Source of the DNA: Rugosimonospora africana
Lineage (GTDB): Bacteria; Actinomycetota; Actinomycetes; Mycobacteriales; Micromonosporaceae
Reading direction: 5' to 3'
Length of the DNA: 64,000 nucleotides
Assembly (NCBI RefSeq): GCF_016862975.1
Contig: NZ_BONZ01000015.1
Coordinates: forward strand, 186,001-250,000
Both the position numbers and the translations under genes were made by a program. The notes beneath the pieces were generated by a model. The model searched no databases and had not been told where the DNA came from. It saw only the letters and a list, made by a program, of their open reading frames with translations. Positions 57,682 through 64,000 of the stretch are shown in pieces (position 1 is the stretch's first letter; each line of letters opens with the position of its first letter).

Positions 57682-57975
57682 GTGTATACCGGTACCGCGC
57701 TTTTTGATCTCATGTTGCCCGGTGATTCGCGGTCGTTGAAGACGAAACGGTCATATGTCCGGCCGATCATCGCCGCCCTGCGGAAGTTCGAGGTGTCCGT
57801 GGCCGAAGTCGGGGCACTGGATCGGCATGGGCGAACCGAGATCGGAGTGGCCGTCGTCGCGCCCGACGCGGGTCACGTGACGGAGGTTCTCGACGCGTGT
57901 GAGCGGCTCGTCGCCGGCCGTCCCGAGGTCGATCTGCTGTCCGTCAGGCGCCGCCTGCACGGTGACGACGAGTGA
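57682..57975 (+). CDS. ylxP: YlxP family protein (DUF503)
   Basis: A 97-aa DUF503 protein with the expected features: TALFDLMLPGDSRSLKTKRS, then the VAEVGALDRHGRTEIGVAVV core. The family sits between infB and rbfA from Bacillus to actinobacteria. Function unknown; a role in ribosome maturation is suggested by context. GTG start at 57682. Confidence 0.9.
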   Translation: MYTGTALFDLMLPGDSRSLKTKRSYVRPIIAALRKFEVSVAEVGALDRHGRTEIGVAVVAPDAGHVTEVLDACERLVAGRPEVDLLSVRRRLHGDDE

Positions 57976-58029
57976 GTTTGACTTAGGTAATGTCTGAGTG
58001 TTCAGCGGCTAGTCCAGCGGAGGTGTGAG

Positions 58030-58521
58030 ATGACGGATCCAGCGCGGGTACGTCGGCATGCGGAGCGGGTCCGGGAATTGGTGGCCTCCGTCGTGCGTAC
58101 CCAGATCAAAGATCCTCGGCTGGGCATGATCACGATCACCGACGCCCGGATCACCGCCGACCTGCGAGACGCCACGGTGTTCTACACCGTGCTCGGGGAC
58201 GCGGCCGAGGAAGCCGCCACCGCGGCGGCGCTGGAGAGCGCGAAGGGCATGCTGCGCAGCACCGTCGGCAAGGCACTGGCGCTTCGCCATTCGCCGACCC
58301 TGACCTTCGTCCTGGACAACGTCCAGGATCACGTCAAGCACATCGACGAGCTGCTCGCCGCCGCCCGCGAGTCCGACGCCGAGGTGGAGCGGCAGGCGGC
58401 CGGCGCGCATTACGCCGGGGACCCCCAGCCGTACCGACTGGAGGACGAGCAGGAAGAGGCGGAGGAGTCCGACCCGGACACGCAGCCGGCAGCCGGCACG
58501 CCGGACGAGGAATCCCGGTGA
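58030..58521 (+). CDS. rbfA: Ribosome-binding factor A
   Basis: RbfA matures the 30S subunit at low temperature. The 163-aa protein has the KH-like fold (RVRELVASVVRTQIKDPRLG, then ITDARITADLRDATVFYTVLG and LRHSPTLTFVLDN) and an acidic tail (EEAEESDPDTQ). ATG at 58030 after CGGAGG. TTGACT (57976-57981 area) upstream may be an internal promoter. Overlaps nrnA by GTGA. Confidence 0.95.
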   Translation: MTDPARVRRHAERVRELVASVVRTQIKDPRLGMITITDARITADLRDATVFYTVLGDAAEEAATAAALESAKGMLRSTVGKALALRHSPTLTFVLDNVQDHVKHIDELLAAARESDAEVERQAAGAHYAGDPQPYRLEDEQEEAEESDPDTQPAAGTPDEESR

Positions 58522-59534
58522 CCGCGGCCGCACCCGCGGCGCCGTTGCGCGCGAGTACCGAGGACGAGTGGGCGAGTGCCGTCGCGGCCATCCGCGGACT
58601 GCCGGCCGACGGCACCATCCTGCTGGTCTGCCACGTCAATCCGGACGGTGACGCGTTGGGCAGCATGCTCGGCTTCGGGCTGGGCCTGCGTCGGCTCGGC
58701 CGTGCTCCGCTGGCCACGTTTCCGGCCCCGTACGAGCTGGTTCCGCCGTTCGACGAGCTGCCCGGTCTGGACCTGCTCATCGACCCGGCCGACGCGCCGG
58801 CAGCGCCCGACCTGCTGATCTGCTTCGACGCCGCGAGTGTGGGCCGGCTGGGGGAGCTGGCCGACCGGCTGGAGACCGCGGGCACCAGCGTCGTGCTCGA
58901 CCATCACGCGTCCAACTCGCGGTTCGGCGACGTACCGATCGTGGAGCCCACGGCGGCGGCCACCGCGGTCGTCGCGGAGGCCCTGCTGACCCGGCTCGGA
59001 GTGGCGCTCGACGCCCAGATCGCGGAGTGCCTGTACGTCGCGCTGTCCACCGATACTGGATCGTTCAAGTTCGACCTGACCACGCCGTCCGTGCACGAGC
59101 TGGCCGCGCGGCTGCTGGCGACCGGGATCAAGCCGGCGGACATCTCCCGGCGGCTGTTCGACAGCCGGCCGTTCGGCGCGATGAAGCTGTACGGCGACGT
59201 GCTGGCGCGAGCGAGCCTGGAGCCGGCGGCCGCCGGTGGGGCCGGCATGGTGTGGTCCTACGCGACGCTGGACGACCTGGAGCGCCACGGTCAGCGTAGG
59301 CACGTGCTCGAGGGACTCATCGACGCCGTACGGGTAGCCGAGGAGGCGGACGTCACCTGCGTCCTGAAGCAGGTTGGCGCGCAGGAGTGGTCGGTGTCGC
59401 TGCGCAGCAAGGGTGCGGTGGACGTGGCCCGGGTAGCGGTCGGGCTGGGCGGTGGCGGGCACCGGCTGGCGGCCGGGTTCACCGGGTACGGATCGTTGAC
59501 CGAGGTGGTCGACCTGGTGCGTGCCGCGCTCTGA
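58518..59534 (+). CDS. nrnA: DHH/DHHA1 bifunctional oligoribonuclease/PAP phosphatase NrnA
   Basis: A 338-aa DHH phosphoesterase that degrades nano-RNA and 3'-phosphoadenosine 5'-phosphate. Motifs: CHVNPDGDALGS (metal), DAASVGRLG, VLDHHASN (DHH) and STDTGSFKFD. DHHA1 at the C-terminus has GGGGHRLAAGFTG, the RNA-binding loop. It matches Rv2837c in position. GTG start overlapping the rbfA stop. Confidence 0.95.
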   Translation: MTAAAPAAPLRASTEDEWASAVAAIRGLPADGTILLVCHVNPDGDALGSMLGFGLGLRRLGRAPLATFPAPYELVPPFDELPGLDLLIDPADAPAAPDLLICFDAASVGRLGELADRLETAGTSVVLDHHASNSRFGDVPIVEPTAAATAVVAEALLTRLGVALDAQIAECLYVALSTDTGSFKFDLTTPSVHELAARLLATGIKPADISRRLFDSRPFGAMKLYGDVLARASLEPAAAGGAGMVWSYATLDDLERHGQRRHVLEGLIDAVRVAEEADVTCVLKQVGAQEWSVSLRSKGAVDVARVAVGLGGGGHRLAAGFTGYGSLTEVVDLVRAAL

Positions 59535-59583
59535 CGCCGGCTCCCGTCGCGGGCTCTTCGGGCGGCTCCGGTCGCGGGTGAAA

Positions 59584-59647
59584 CGGCTCTGCCGCCGGCC
59601 GCCGTCGCGGGTGAACGGCTCTGCCGCCAGCCGCCGTCGCGGGTGAA
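59584..59647 (+). repeat. Two tandem 32-bp repeats after nrnA
   Basis: Units at 59584-59615 and 59616-59647 (CGGCTCTGCCGCC start, GTCGCGGGTGAA end) differ at one base, with a partial copy before them. They lie between nrnA and the next gene, and contain no coding signal. Confidence 0.7.
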
Positions 59648-59657
59648 CAATTGAGCG

Positions 59658-60164
59658 ATGGTACGGGTGCTGGTTCTGGCGCTACTGGCGCTGGTCGGGG
59701 CCCTGTTCCCGTCGTTCTCGCCGGCCGCGAACCTGTACGTGCTGGTGGTCGGCGGCACGCTGGCCTGGCTCGCGCTGTCCGGCCGGCTGGCCCGTCGTGC
59801 GCTCGCCGGCCCGCTGCCGGCGACGACTCCCGCCCCGGTTCTCGTCGAGGCCCCGCTGCCTGTCGAGGCGCCGGTGCCCGTTGAGGCCCCGATGTTCACC
59901 CCGACCACCCCGACCACCCCGGTCGCGGCCGGCCCCGGCCCCGCGGCCCGGGAGGCTTCCAGCCGGCTGTCACCGGCGGCCGCCTGGTGGCTGGTGCCCG
60001 TATTGCTGCTGGGCGTCGTCGAATTGACCGATCTCGCGCTCGGCTCGACCTACCCGCACCCGACCCTGTCGAACCTTCTGGATCCCGTCCTGGACCACTA
60101 CCCGGTCCGGGCGGCGGCGTACTTCGGCTGGCTGGCGGCGTTCTGGTGGCTGGTACGCCGATGA
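59658..60164 (+). CDS. Membrane protein of unknown function
   Basis: A 168-aa protein: a signal-like N-terminal helix (VLVLALLALVGALFP), a second helix (LYVLVVGGTLAWLAL), a Pro/Val-rich linker with repeated (P)VEAP, then C-terminal helices (WWLVPVLLLGVVELTDLALG and AAYFGWLAAFWWLV). Seems restricted to actinomycetes from its composition. ATG or GTG near 59658; the ATG is used. Coupled to the next gene by ATGA overlap. Confidence 0.6.
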   Translation: MVRVLVLALLALVGALFPSFSPAANLYVLVVGGTLAWLALSGRLARRALAGPLPATTPAPVLVEAPLPVEAPVPVEAPMFTPTTPTTPVAAGPGPAAREASSRLSPAAAWWLVPVLLLGVVELTDLALGSTYPHPTLSNLLDPVLDHYPVRAAAYFGWLAAFWWLVRR

Positions 60165-60415
60165 GCCTGACCCGGGAGCTGGCGATCGGCGGGTACCTCG
60201 CCGCCGCGCTCACCGTCGTCGCGCTGGAGCTGCTGGCCCGCCGCACCGGGTCGAGGCTGCCCACGCTAGGCCGGCTGTGCGAGTCCCTGCTGCGGCTCCG
60301 AATCGGGCTGCGGTTCCGGGCCGGGCTGCGGTTCCGGGCGGGTGGCCTGCCGGTCGGGCGGATCGCCGGGTACGCGGTCTGGTGCTGGCTGGGATGGCAC
60401 CTCTTCGCGAGGTGA
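60161..60415 (+). CDS. Small membrane protein (DUF6186-like)
   Basis: An 84-aa protein with an N-terminal helix (IGGYLAAALTVVALELLARR), a basic loop containing two LRFRAG copies, and a C-terminal helix (YAVWCWLGWHLF). The layout resembles actinobacterial DUF6186 proteins; assignment is tentative. The ATG overlaps the previous stop by ATGA, so both are probably made together. Confidence 0.55.
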   Translation: MSLTRELAIGGYLAAALTVVALELLARRTGSRLPTLGRLCESLLRLRIGLRFRAGLRFRAGGLPVGRIAGYAVWCWLGWHLFAR

Positions 60416-60667
60416 TCACACTCGGGAATCGCCAATGCGACGGATCGTCACCTTAACGAGCGTTCCAGAATTCGGGATCGATGTGCATTGCGTGGGACCT
60501 GAACGATAACTTGGGTTTCGAGAACGAGCAGGGTCTACCGGCCCGCACCAGCGCCGGCGGCCCCCCTCCGGCAACCCCGGACCGGGTGGCGGGCGATCGC
60601 GACGGACAGCGCCGCTGTGAGCGGCGGACGTTCGCGTAGTTACCGTTTTTCCCGGAAGGAACCCATC
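60416..60667. promoter_or_regulatory. AT-richer upstream region of the 39-aa gene
   Basis: A 252-bp gap with visibly lower GC than its neighbours. It holds GATAAC at about 60508-60513 as a -10 candidate, an imperfect TTCCAGAATTCGGGA dyad near 60461-60475, and a TTTTTCC tract shortly before the ribosome binding site. Promoter details unresolved. Confidence 0.4.
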
Positions 60668-60787
60668 ATGCCGACGTCGACCGTGACGCGGACCGAGTCC
60701 CAGGCGCAGACCAAGCCGCAGCCGTCCGAGGACGAGCGTGAGCAGGCTCGTCGCGCCCTGCAGACCTCCATGGACACCCGTCAGTAG
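60668..60787 (+). CDS. 39-aa hydrophilic small protein
   Basis: A short gene with an excellent ribosome binding site (GGAAGGA, 8 nt before the ATG). The product starts MPTSTVTRTESQAQ and ends LQTSMDTRQ. It is rich in Thr, Gln and Ser, without Cys, signal peptide or membrane segment. It resembles neither a toxin nor a lantibiotic precursor. It lies alone between the membrane gene pair and the MATE gene; its AT-rich upstream region suggests tight regulation. Confidence 0.55.
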   Translation: MPTSTVTRTESQAQTKPQPSEDEREQARRALQTSMDTRQ

Positions 60788-60846
60788 CCAAACCTGAGGT
60801 TGTAGCGGCTGCCGCGTCTTCCGGTCCTTACCGGAGCCGTGCCATC

Positions 60847-62166
60847 ATGGTCGGCGTGACGGCGACGGCAGACCCCTCGACGCCGCGCCGGATCGCGCAA
60901 TTGGCGATACCGGCGCTTGTCGTCCTCGCGGCCGAGCCGCTGTACCTGCTGGTTGACACCGCTGTCGTCGGGCACCTCGGCCGGGTACCGCTGGCGGCTC
61001 TCGCGGTCGGCGGAGTGGTGCTCACGTTCGCCGCCTGGTTCGGCACCGTCATCGCCTACGGCACCACCGGCCGCTCCGCGCGCCAGTTCGGGGCAGGATC
61101 CCGCGCGTCCGCGGTCTCCGAGGGCGTCCAGGCTTCCTGGCTGGCGCTGGCACTCGGGCTGGTCATCCTGCTCGCGGCCCAGGCGCTGGCCGGGCCGGTC
61201 ACGCGTACCCTCGCCGGCAACCCGGAGGTGGCCCGCTCGGCCGCCGTCTGGTTACGGGTCGCCGCGCTGGGCGTACCGGGCCTGCTGGTCGCCACGGCGG
61301 GCAACGGCTGGATGCGAGGGATCCAGGACACCAAGCGCCCGCTGCGCTACGTGCTCGGCGCCAACCTGCTGTCCGCCGTGCTGTCCCCGATCCTCGTGTA
61401 CGGGCTGCGGTTCGGGCTCGTCGGGTCGGCGATCGCCAACGCCACCGCGCAGATCGTTTCCGGCACGCTGTTCGTCCGTGCCCTGGTGGCCGAGCGGGTA
61501 CCGCTCCGGCCACAGCCGGCGATGATCCGGGCTCAGCTGCGCTTCGGCCGGGATCTCGCCGTGCGCGGGTTGGCGTTCCAGGCGTGCTTCCTGTCCGCCA
61601 CCGCGGTGGCCGCCCGGTTCGGTGCCGCGTCGGTGGCCGCGCACCAGGTCGCGTTGCAACTGTGGAACTTCTGCGCGCTCGCGCTCGACGCGGTGGCCAT
61701 CGCGGCCCAGTCGTTGGTCGGCGCCGCACTCGGTGGCGGCCGGGTCGCCGAGGCACGCTGGCTGGGCCGGCGGATCGCCGCGATCGGGCTGGTCTGTGGC
61801 ACGGCGTTCGGGTTGGTGATCCTGGCCGGGGCGCCGGTGCTGCCGCGACTGTTCAGCTCTGACCCCGAGGTGCATCACCAGGCGATGATCGCGTGGCCCT
61901 GGTTCGTCGGGATGCAGCCGCTGGCCGGCGTGGTGTTCGCGCTGGACGGTGTGTTCATCGGAGCGGGAGACGTCGGGTACCTGCGGAACCTGACCATCGT
62001 CGCGGCGCTGGGCGGTTTCCTGCCGATGATCTGGCTGGCCTACGGGCTGCGGTTGGGCCTGGGCGGAGTCTGGGCCGGCCTGACCCTGTTCATCGTGATC
62101 CGGCTGGCGTTGCTGCTGTACCGGCTGACCACCGAGCGCTGGCTGGTGACCGGTACCGTCCGCTGA
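60847..62166 (+). CDS. dinF: MATE family efflux transporter (DinF type)
   Basis: A 439-aa MATE transporter with 12 helices in two MatE halves. The first half includes AEPLYLLVDTAVVGHLG, typical of DinF, and the second has ASVAAHQVALQLWNF. It sits at the same place as Rv2836c (dinF). Drug or metabolite efflux driven by H+ or Na+; substrate unknown. The ATG at 60847 opens MVGVTATADP; GTG at 60856 is an alternative. Confidence 0.93.
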   Translation: MVGVTATADPSTPRRIAQLAIPALVVLAAEPLYLLVDTAVVGHLGRVPLAALAVGGVVLTFAAWFGTVIAYGTTGRSARQFGAGSRASAVSEGVQASWLALALGLVILLAAQALAGPVTRTLAGNPEVARSAAVWLRVAALGVPGLLVATAGNGWMRGIQDTKRPLRYVLGANLLSAVLSPILVYGLRFGLVGSAIANATAQIVSGTLFVRALVAERVPLRPQPAMIRAQLRFGRDLAVRGLAFQACFLSATAVAARFGAASVAAHQVALQLWNFCALALDAVAIAAQSLVGAALGGGRVAEARWLGRRIAAIGLVCGTAFGLVILAGAPVLPRLFSSDPEVHHQAMIAWPWFVGMQPLAGVVFALDGVFIGAGDVGYLRNLTIVAALGGFLPMIWLAYGLRLGLGGVWAGLTLFIVIRLALLLYRLTTERWLVTGTVR

Positions 62167-62197
62167 CGCGGCCGGTACCGGTCCGGCTCAACCGGTC

Positions 62198-63502
62198 TCA
62201 GCAGGTGTTGGAGATGTCCAGGCTGCGGTCCGGGTCGAACATCGAGTCCGGGTCCTCCGTGCTGCTGCCGCCGCCACCGAGGTCCATCTGCGGTTGGCCG
62301 GGTGCAATCAGTCCCTTGTCGAACTCGTCGCAGTCCACGTTGGACCCGTACGACTCCGACTCGTCCACCCACAGGCCCTGGTCGCTCTTCTCGACGTCCG
62401 ACGTGCTCGGCACGTCCCAGGTCACGGTGTCGTGGATGACCACGAGGTTGTCGCCCGGCTCGGAAGCCGGCTCGTCGAACGCGTACACCCACACGTAGTT
62501 GGTGATGATCTCGATCTCGCGTACGTCGTTGCTGTTCGTGGCCGCGCGGAACGTGGTCCGGCCCTGCACCCTCGGCGAGAACTTGGACAGCTTGTGACCG
62601 GGCGCGACCTGGGTCGCGTACGTGCTGAACTGGTCGGAGCTGAAGTCCTTCCTCAGGTCGTCACGCTCTCCGCCGGAGACCAGCGCGAGGAACGCGGACG
62701 GGTCGCGGTTGACCACCATCTTCGAGTCCAGCCGCGCCGCGACCAGGGCGTTGTGCACCTGGTTCAGCGCGGCCTTGACCTGGGCGGTGCTGAAGCCGCT
62801 GACCGCGGCGGCGGCGGGCATGGTGATCCCGTCGGCACCCTCGGGGTAGTTGGCCGCGGGCGTCCCCTCGAACGGCGCGTTCGGGTTGGCGTGCGCAGTG
62901 CTCGTGGCGGAGTCGCCGTGGGGCGGGCTGATCGTCGCGTACGCGTGCGCGCCGCCGCTGTTGTCGTCGTTCATGCCGTGGATGACGCCGACGGTCACCA
63001 CGACCGCGATGGCCACTGCGGCGACGCCGACCCTGATGAGAATGATCTTCCCGACCCGGGCCAGGCCCTTGGGCTGCGGTGGTGGCGGCGGGACGTACTG
63101 CCCCCAGCCGGGCGGCTGCTGGGCGGTGCCCCACCCGGACTGCTGCGGCGCTCCCCAGCCGGGCTGCTGCTGCGCGGCACCCCAGGCCGGCGTGTCCTGA
63201 GGCGTACCGGTCGCGGGGGGAGTCCACCCCGGCGGCGTGCCCTGGGTCGGCGCGCCCTGGGGCGGCACACCCTGGGCCGGCATGCCCTGAGCCGGCATAC
63301 CCTGAGCCGGCATGCCCTGAGTCGGCACACGCTGGGATGGCGGACCCTGGGGCGGCATGGCCTGGGGCGGCATGCCCTGCGGCGGCAACGGCTGCGTCGG
63401 CGGATAGCCCGGCTGCGTGGGCGCCGCCGGCACACCCGGTGGCGGCGGCACCGCAGGCGTCGGGTCAGGCTGTGGAGACGATGCGTTCGGATCCGGGAAC
63501 AC
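62198..63502 (-). CDS. Pro/Gln-rich membrane-anchored protein
   Basis: A 434-aa protein of unknown function. The first 145 residues are a disordered Pro/Gln/Gly region with at least eight GMPAQ/GMPPQ-type repeats and WG(A/T)(P/A)QQ repeats. One membrane helix (IILIRVGVAAVAIAVVVTVG, about residues 154-173) follows, and the C-terminal 260 residues are extracellular with AATNSNDVREIEIITNYVW and two Cys (NVDCDE and C-terminal NTC). Type II-like topology. GTG start at 63502. It diverges from truB. Confidence 0.7.
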   Translation of the reverse strand: MFPDPNASSPQPDPTPAVPPPPGVPAAPTQPGYPPTQPLPPQGMPPQAMPPQGPPSQRVPTQGMPAQGMPAQGMPAQGVPPQGAPTQGTPPGWTPPATGTPQDTPAWGAAQQQPGWGAPQQSGWGTAQQPPGWGQYVPPPPPQPKGLARVGKIILIRVGVAAVAIAVVVTVGVIHGMNDDNSGGAHAYATISPPHGDSATSTAHANPNAPFEGTPAANYPEGADGITMPAAAAVSGFSTAQVKAALNQVHNALVAARLDSKMVVNRDPSAFLALVSGGERDDLRKDFSSDQFSTYATQVAPGHKLSKFSPRVQGRTTFRAATNSNDVREIEIITNYVWVYAFDEPASEPGDNLVVIHDTVTWDVPSTSDVEKSDQGLWVDESESYGSNVDCDEFDKGLIAPGQPQMDLGGGGSSTEDPDSMFDPDRSLDISNTC

Positions 63503-63596
63503 GAGTGGCCGTCCTGAACTTGGGGGTCAACGGCCGTCGATTGTGTCAGGTCACGTCGAACACGGCGGGCCCGGCCGGGCATGAAAGGGTGTGCCG

Positions 63597-64000
63597 GTGG
63601 AACCGACCGGCCTCATCGTGGTGGACAAGCCCGGCGGGATGACCTCGCATGACGTGGTGTCCCGGGTACGCCGACTCGCCAGAACGCGGCGCGTCGGGCA
63701 TGGCGGCACCCTGGACCCGATGGCCACAGGGGTGCTCGTGATCGGCGTCGGGCGCGCGACCCGCCTGCTCACCTACGTGATCGGGTCGGACAAGGTGTAC
63801 CGCGCGACGATCCGGCTCGGGCAGTCGACCGTCACCGACGACGCCGAGGGCGACGTGGTCTCGGCCGTACCCGCCGACGACATCACCGACGAGGGGATCC
63901 GGGCCGGTATCGCCGCGCTGACCGGGCGCATCTCGCAGGTACCGAGCGCGGTCAGCGCCATCAAGGTCAACGGCCAGCGCTCGTACGCCCGGGTACGGGC
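63597..64000 (+). CDS. truB: tRNA pseudouridine(55) synthase, N-terminal part (runs off the window)
   Basis: TruB makes pseudouridine 55 in tRNA. The visible 134 codons contain [16 protein letters not shown], then the catalytic motif [13 protein letters not shown] (Asp) and [10 protein letters not shown]. The GTG at 63597 follows GAAAGGG with good spacing; an in-frame GTG at 63591 is too close. The C-terminal PUA domain is beyond the window. Confidence 0.94.
   Translation, partial: MEPTGLIVVDKPGGMTSHDVVSRVRRLARTRRVGHGGTLDPMATGVLVIGVGRATRLLTYVIGSDKVYRATIRLGQSTVTDDAEGDVVSAVPADDITDEGIRAGIAALTGRISQVPSAVSAIKVNGQRSYARVR

Noticed and set aside
60668-60787. RiPP precursor
   Set aside because: No Cys, no leader/core pattern and no modification enzyme next to it.

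Overview
The window is high-GC (about 70%) actinobacterial chromosome. Gene order matches the conserved actinobacterial segment that in Mycobacterium tuberculosis runs from the rpsB/tsf region through dxr-rip1-ispG, mapB and rimP-nusA-infB-rbfA to truB. A UDP-MurNAc hydroxylase (namH) homologue fits the N-glycolylated muramic acid of Micromonosporaceae, and base composition, GTG starts and Pro/Gly/Ala-rich protein tails agree. I infer a Micromonosporales member, genus unknown. No prophage, transposase gene, CRISPR array, rRNA or tRNA was seen.

Layout: (1) 1-3765, minus: xerC (partial), dprA, yifB/comM, yraN, a DNA-processing operon. (2) 3.9-8.9 kb: a PLP aminotransferase, a DoxX protein, DUF2332, an APH-fold kinase and a Pro-rich membrane protein, ending at a 164-bp palindromic MITE-like element. 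(3) 9.3-16.6 kb: rpsB, tsf, pyrH, frr, cdsA, rlmN and a DivIVA-domain protein with a hexapeptide repeat. (4) 16.8-22.0 kb: DUF2631 protein, namH, cspA, a flavin oxidoreductase, exonuclease III. (5) 22.1-27.4 kb: ycxB, a Rieske oxygenase, dxr, rip1 and ispG, tightly packed. (6) 27.5-33.6 kb: PadR regulator, DrrAB-type ABC exporter and a 1064-aa SARP/AfsR-like regulator. This block separates ispG from its usual GNAT neighbour and carries three tandem 62-bp repeats also found once behind tsf.

(7) 35.0-46.7 kb is the most interesting region. It holds a dimethylglycine/sarcosine oxidase-like flavoprotein, a choline/ethanolamine kinase-like protein, an APC permease, a FadR-type GntR regulator, a GlnA4-type gamma-glutamylamide synthetase, an aldehyde dehydrogenase, an SDR, a gamma-glutamyl hydrolase-type amidotransferase and a quinone oxidoreductase. 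Together they could import an amino alcohol or amine, gamma-glutamylate it, oxidise the alcohol to aldehyde and acid, and release glutamate plus an amino acid, with N-demethylation and phosphorylation side arms. A TGGTCTGACCA site in the divergent promoter is the likely GntR operator.

(8) 47.0-50.4 kb: mapB (apparently leaderless), a VIT-family metal transporter, a nucleotidyltransferase and a DUF4439 ferritin-like pair. (9) 50.6-64.0 kb: rimP, nusA, ylxR, infB, a TRM11-like methyltransferase, a small hypothetical protein, ylxP, rbfA, nrnA, two membrane proteins, a 39-aa small protein, a MATE/DinF transporter, a Pro-rich anchored protein and truB (partial): the translation and ribosome-maturation cluster.
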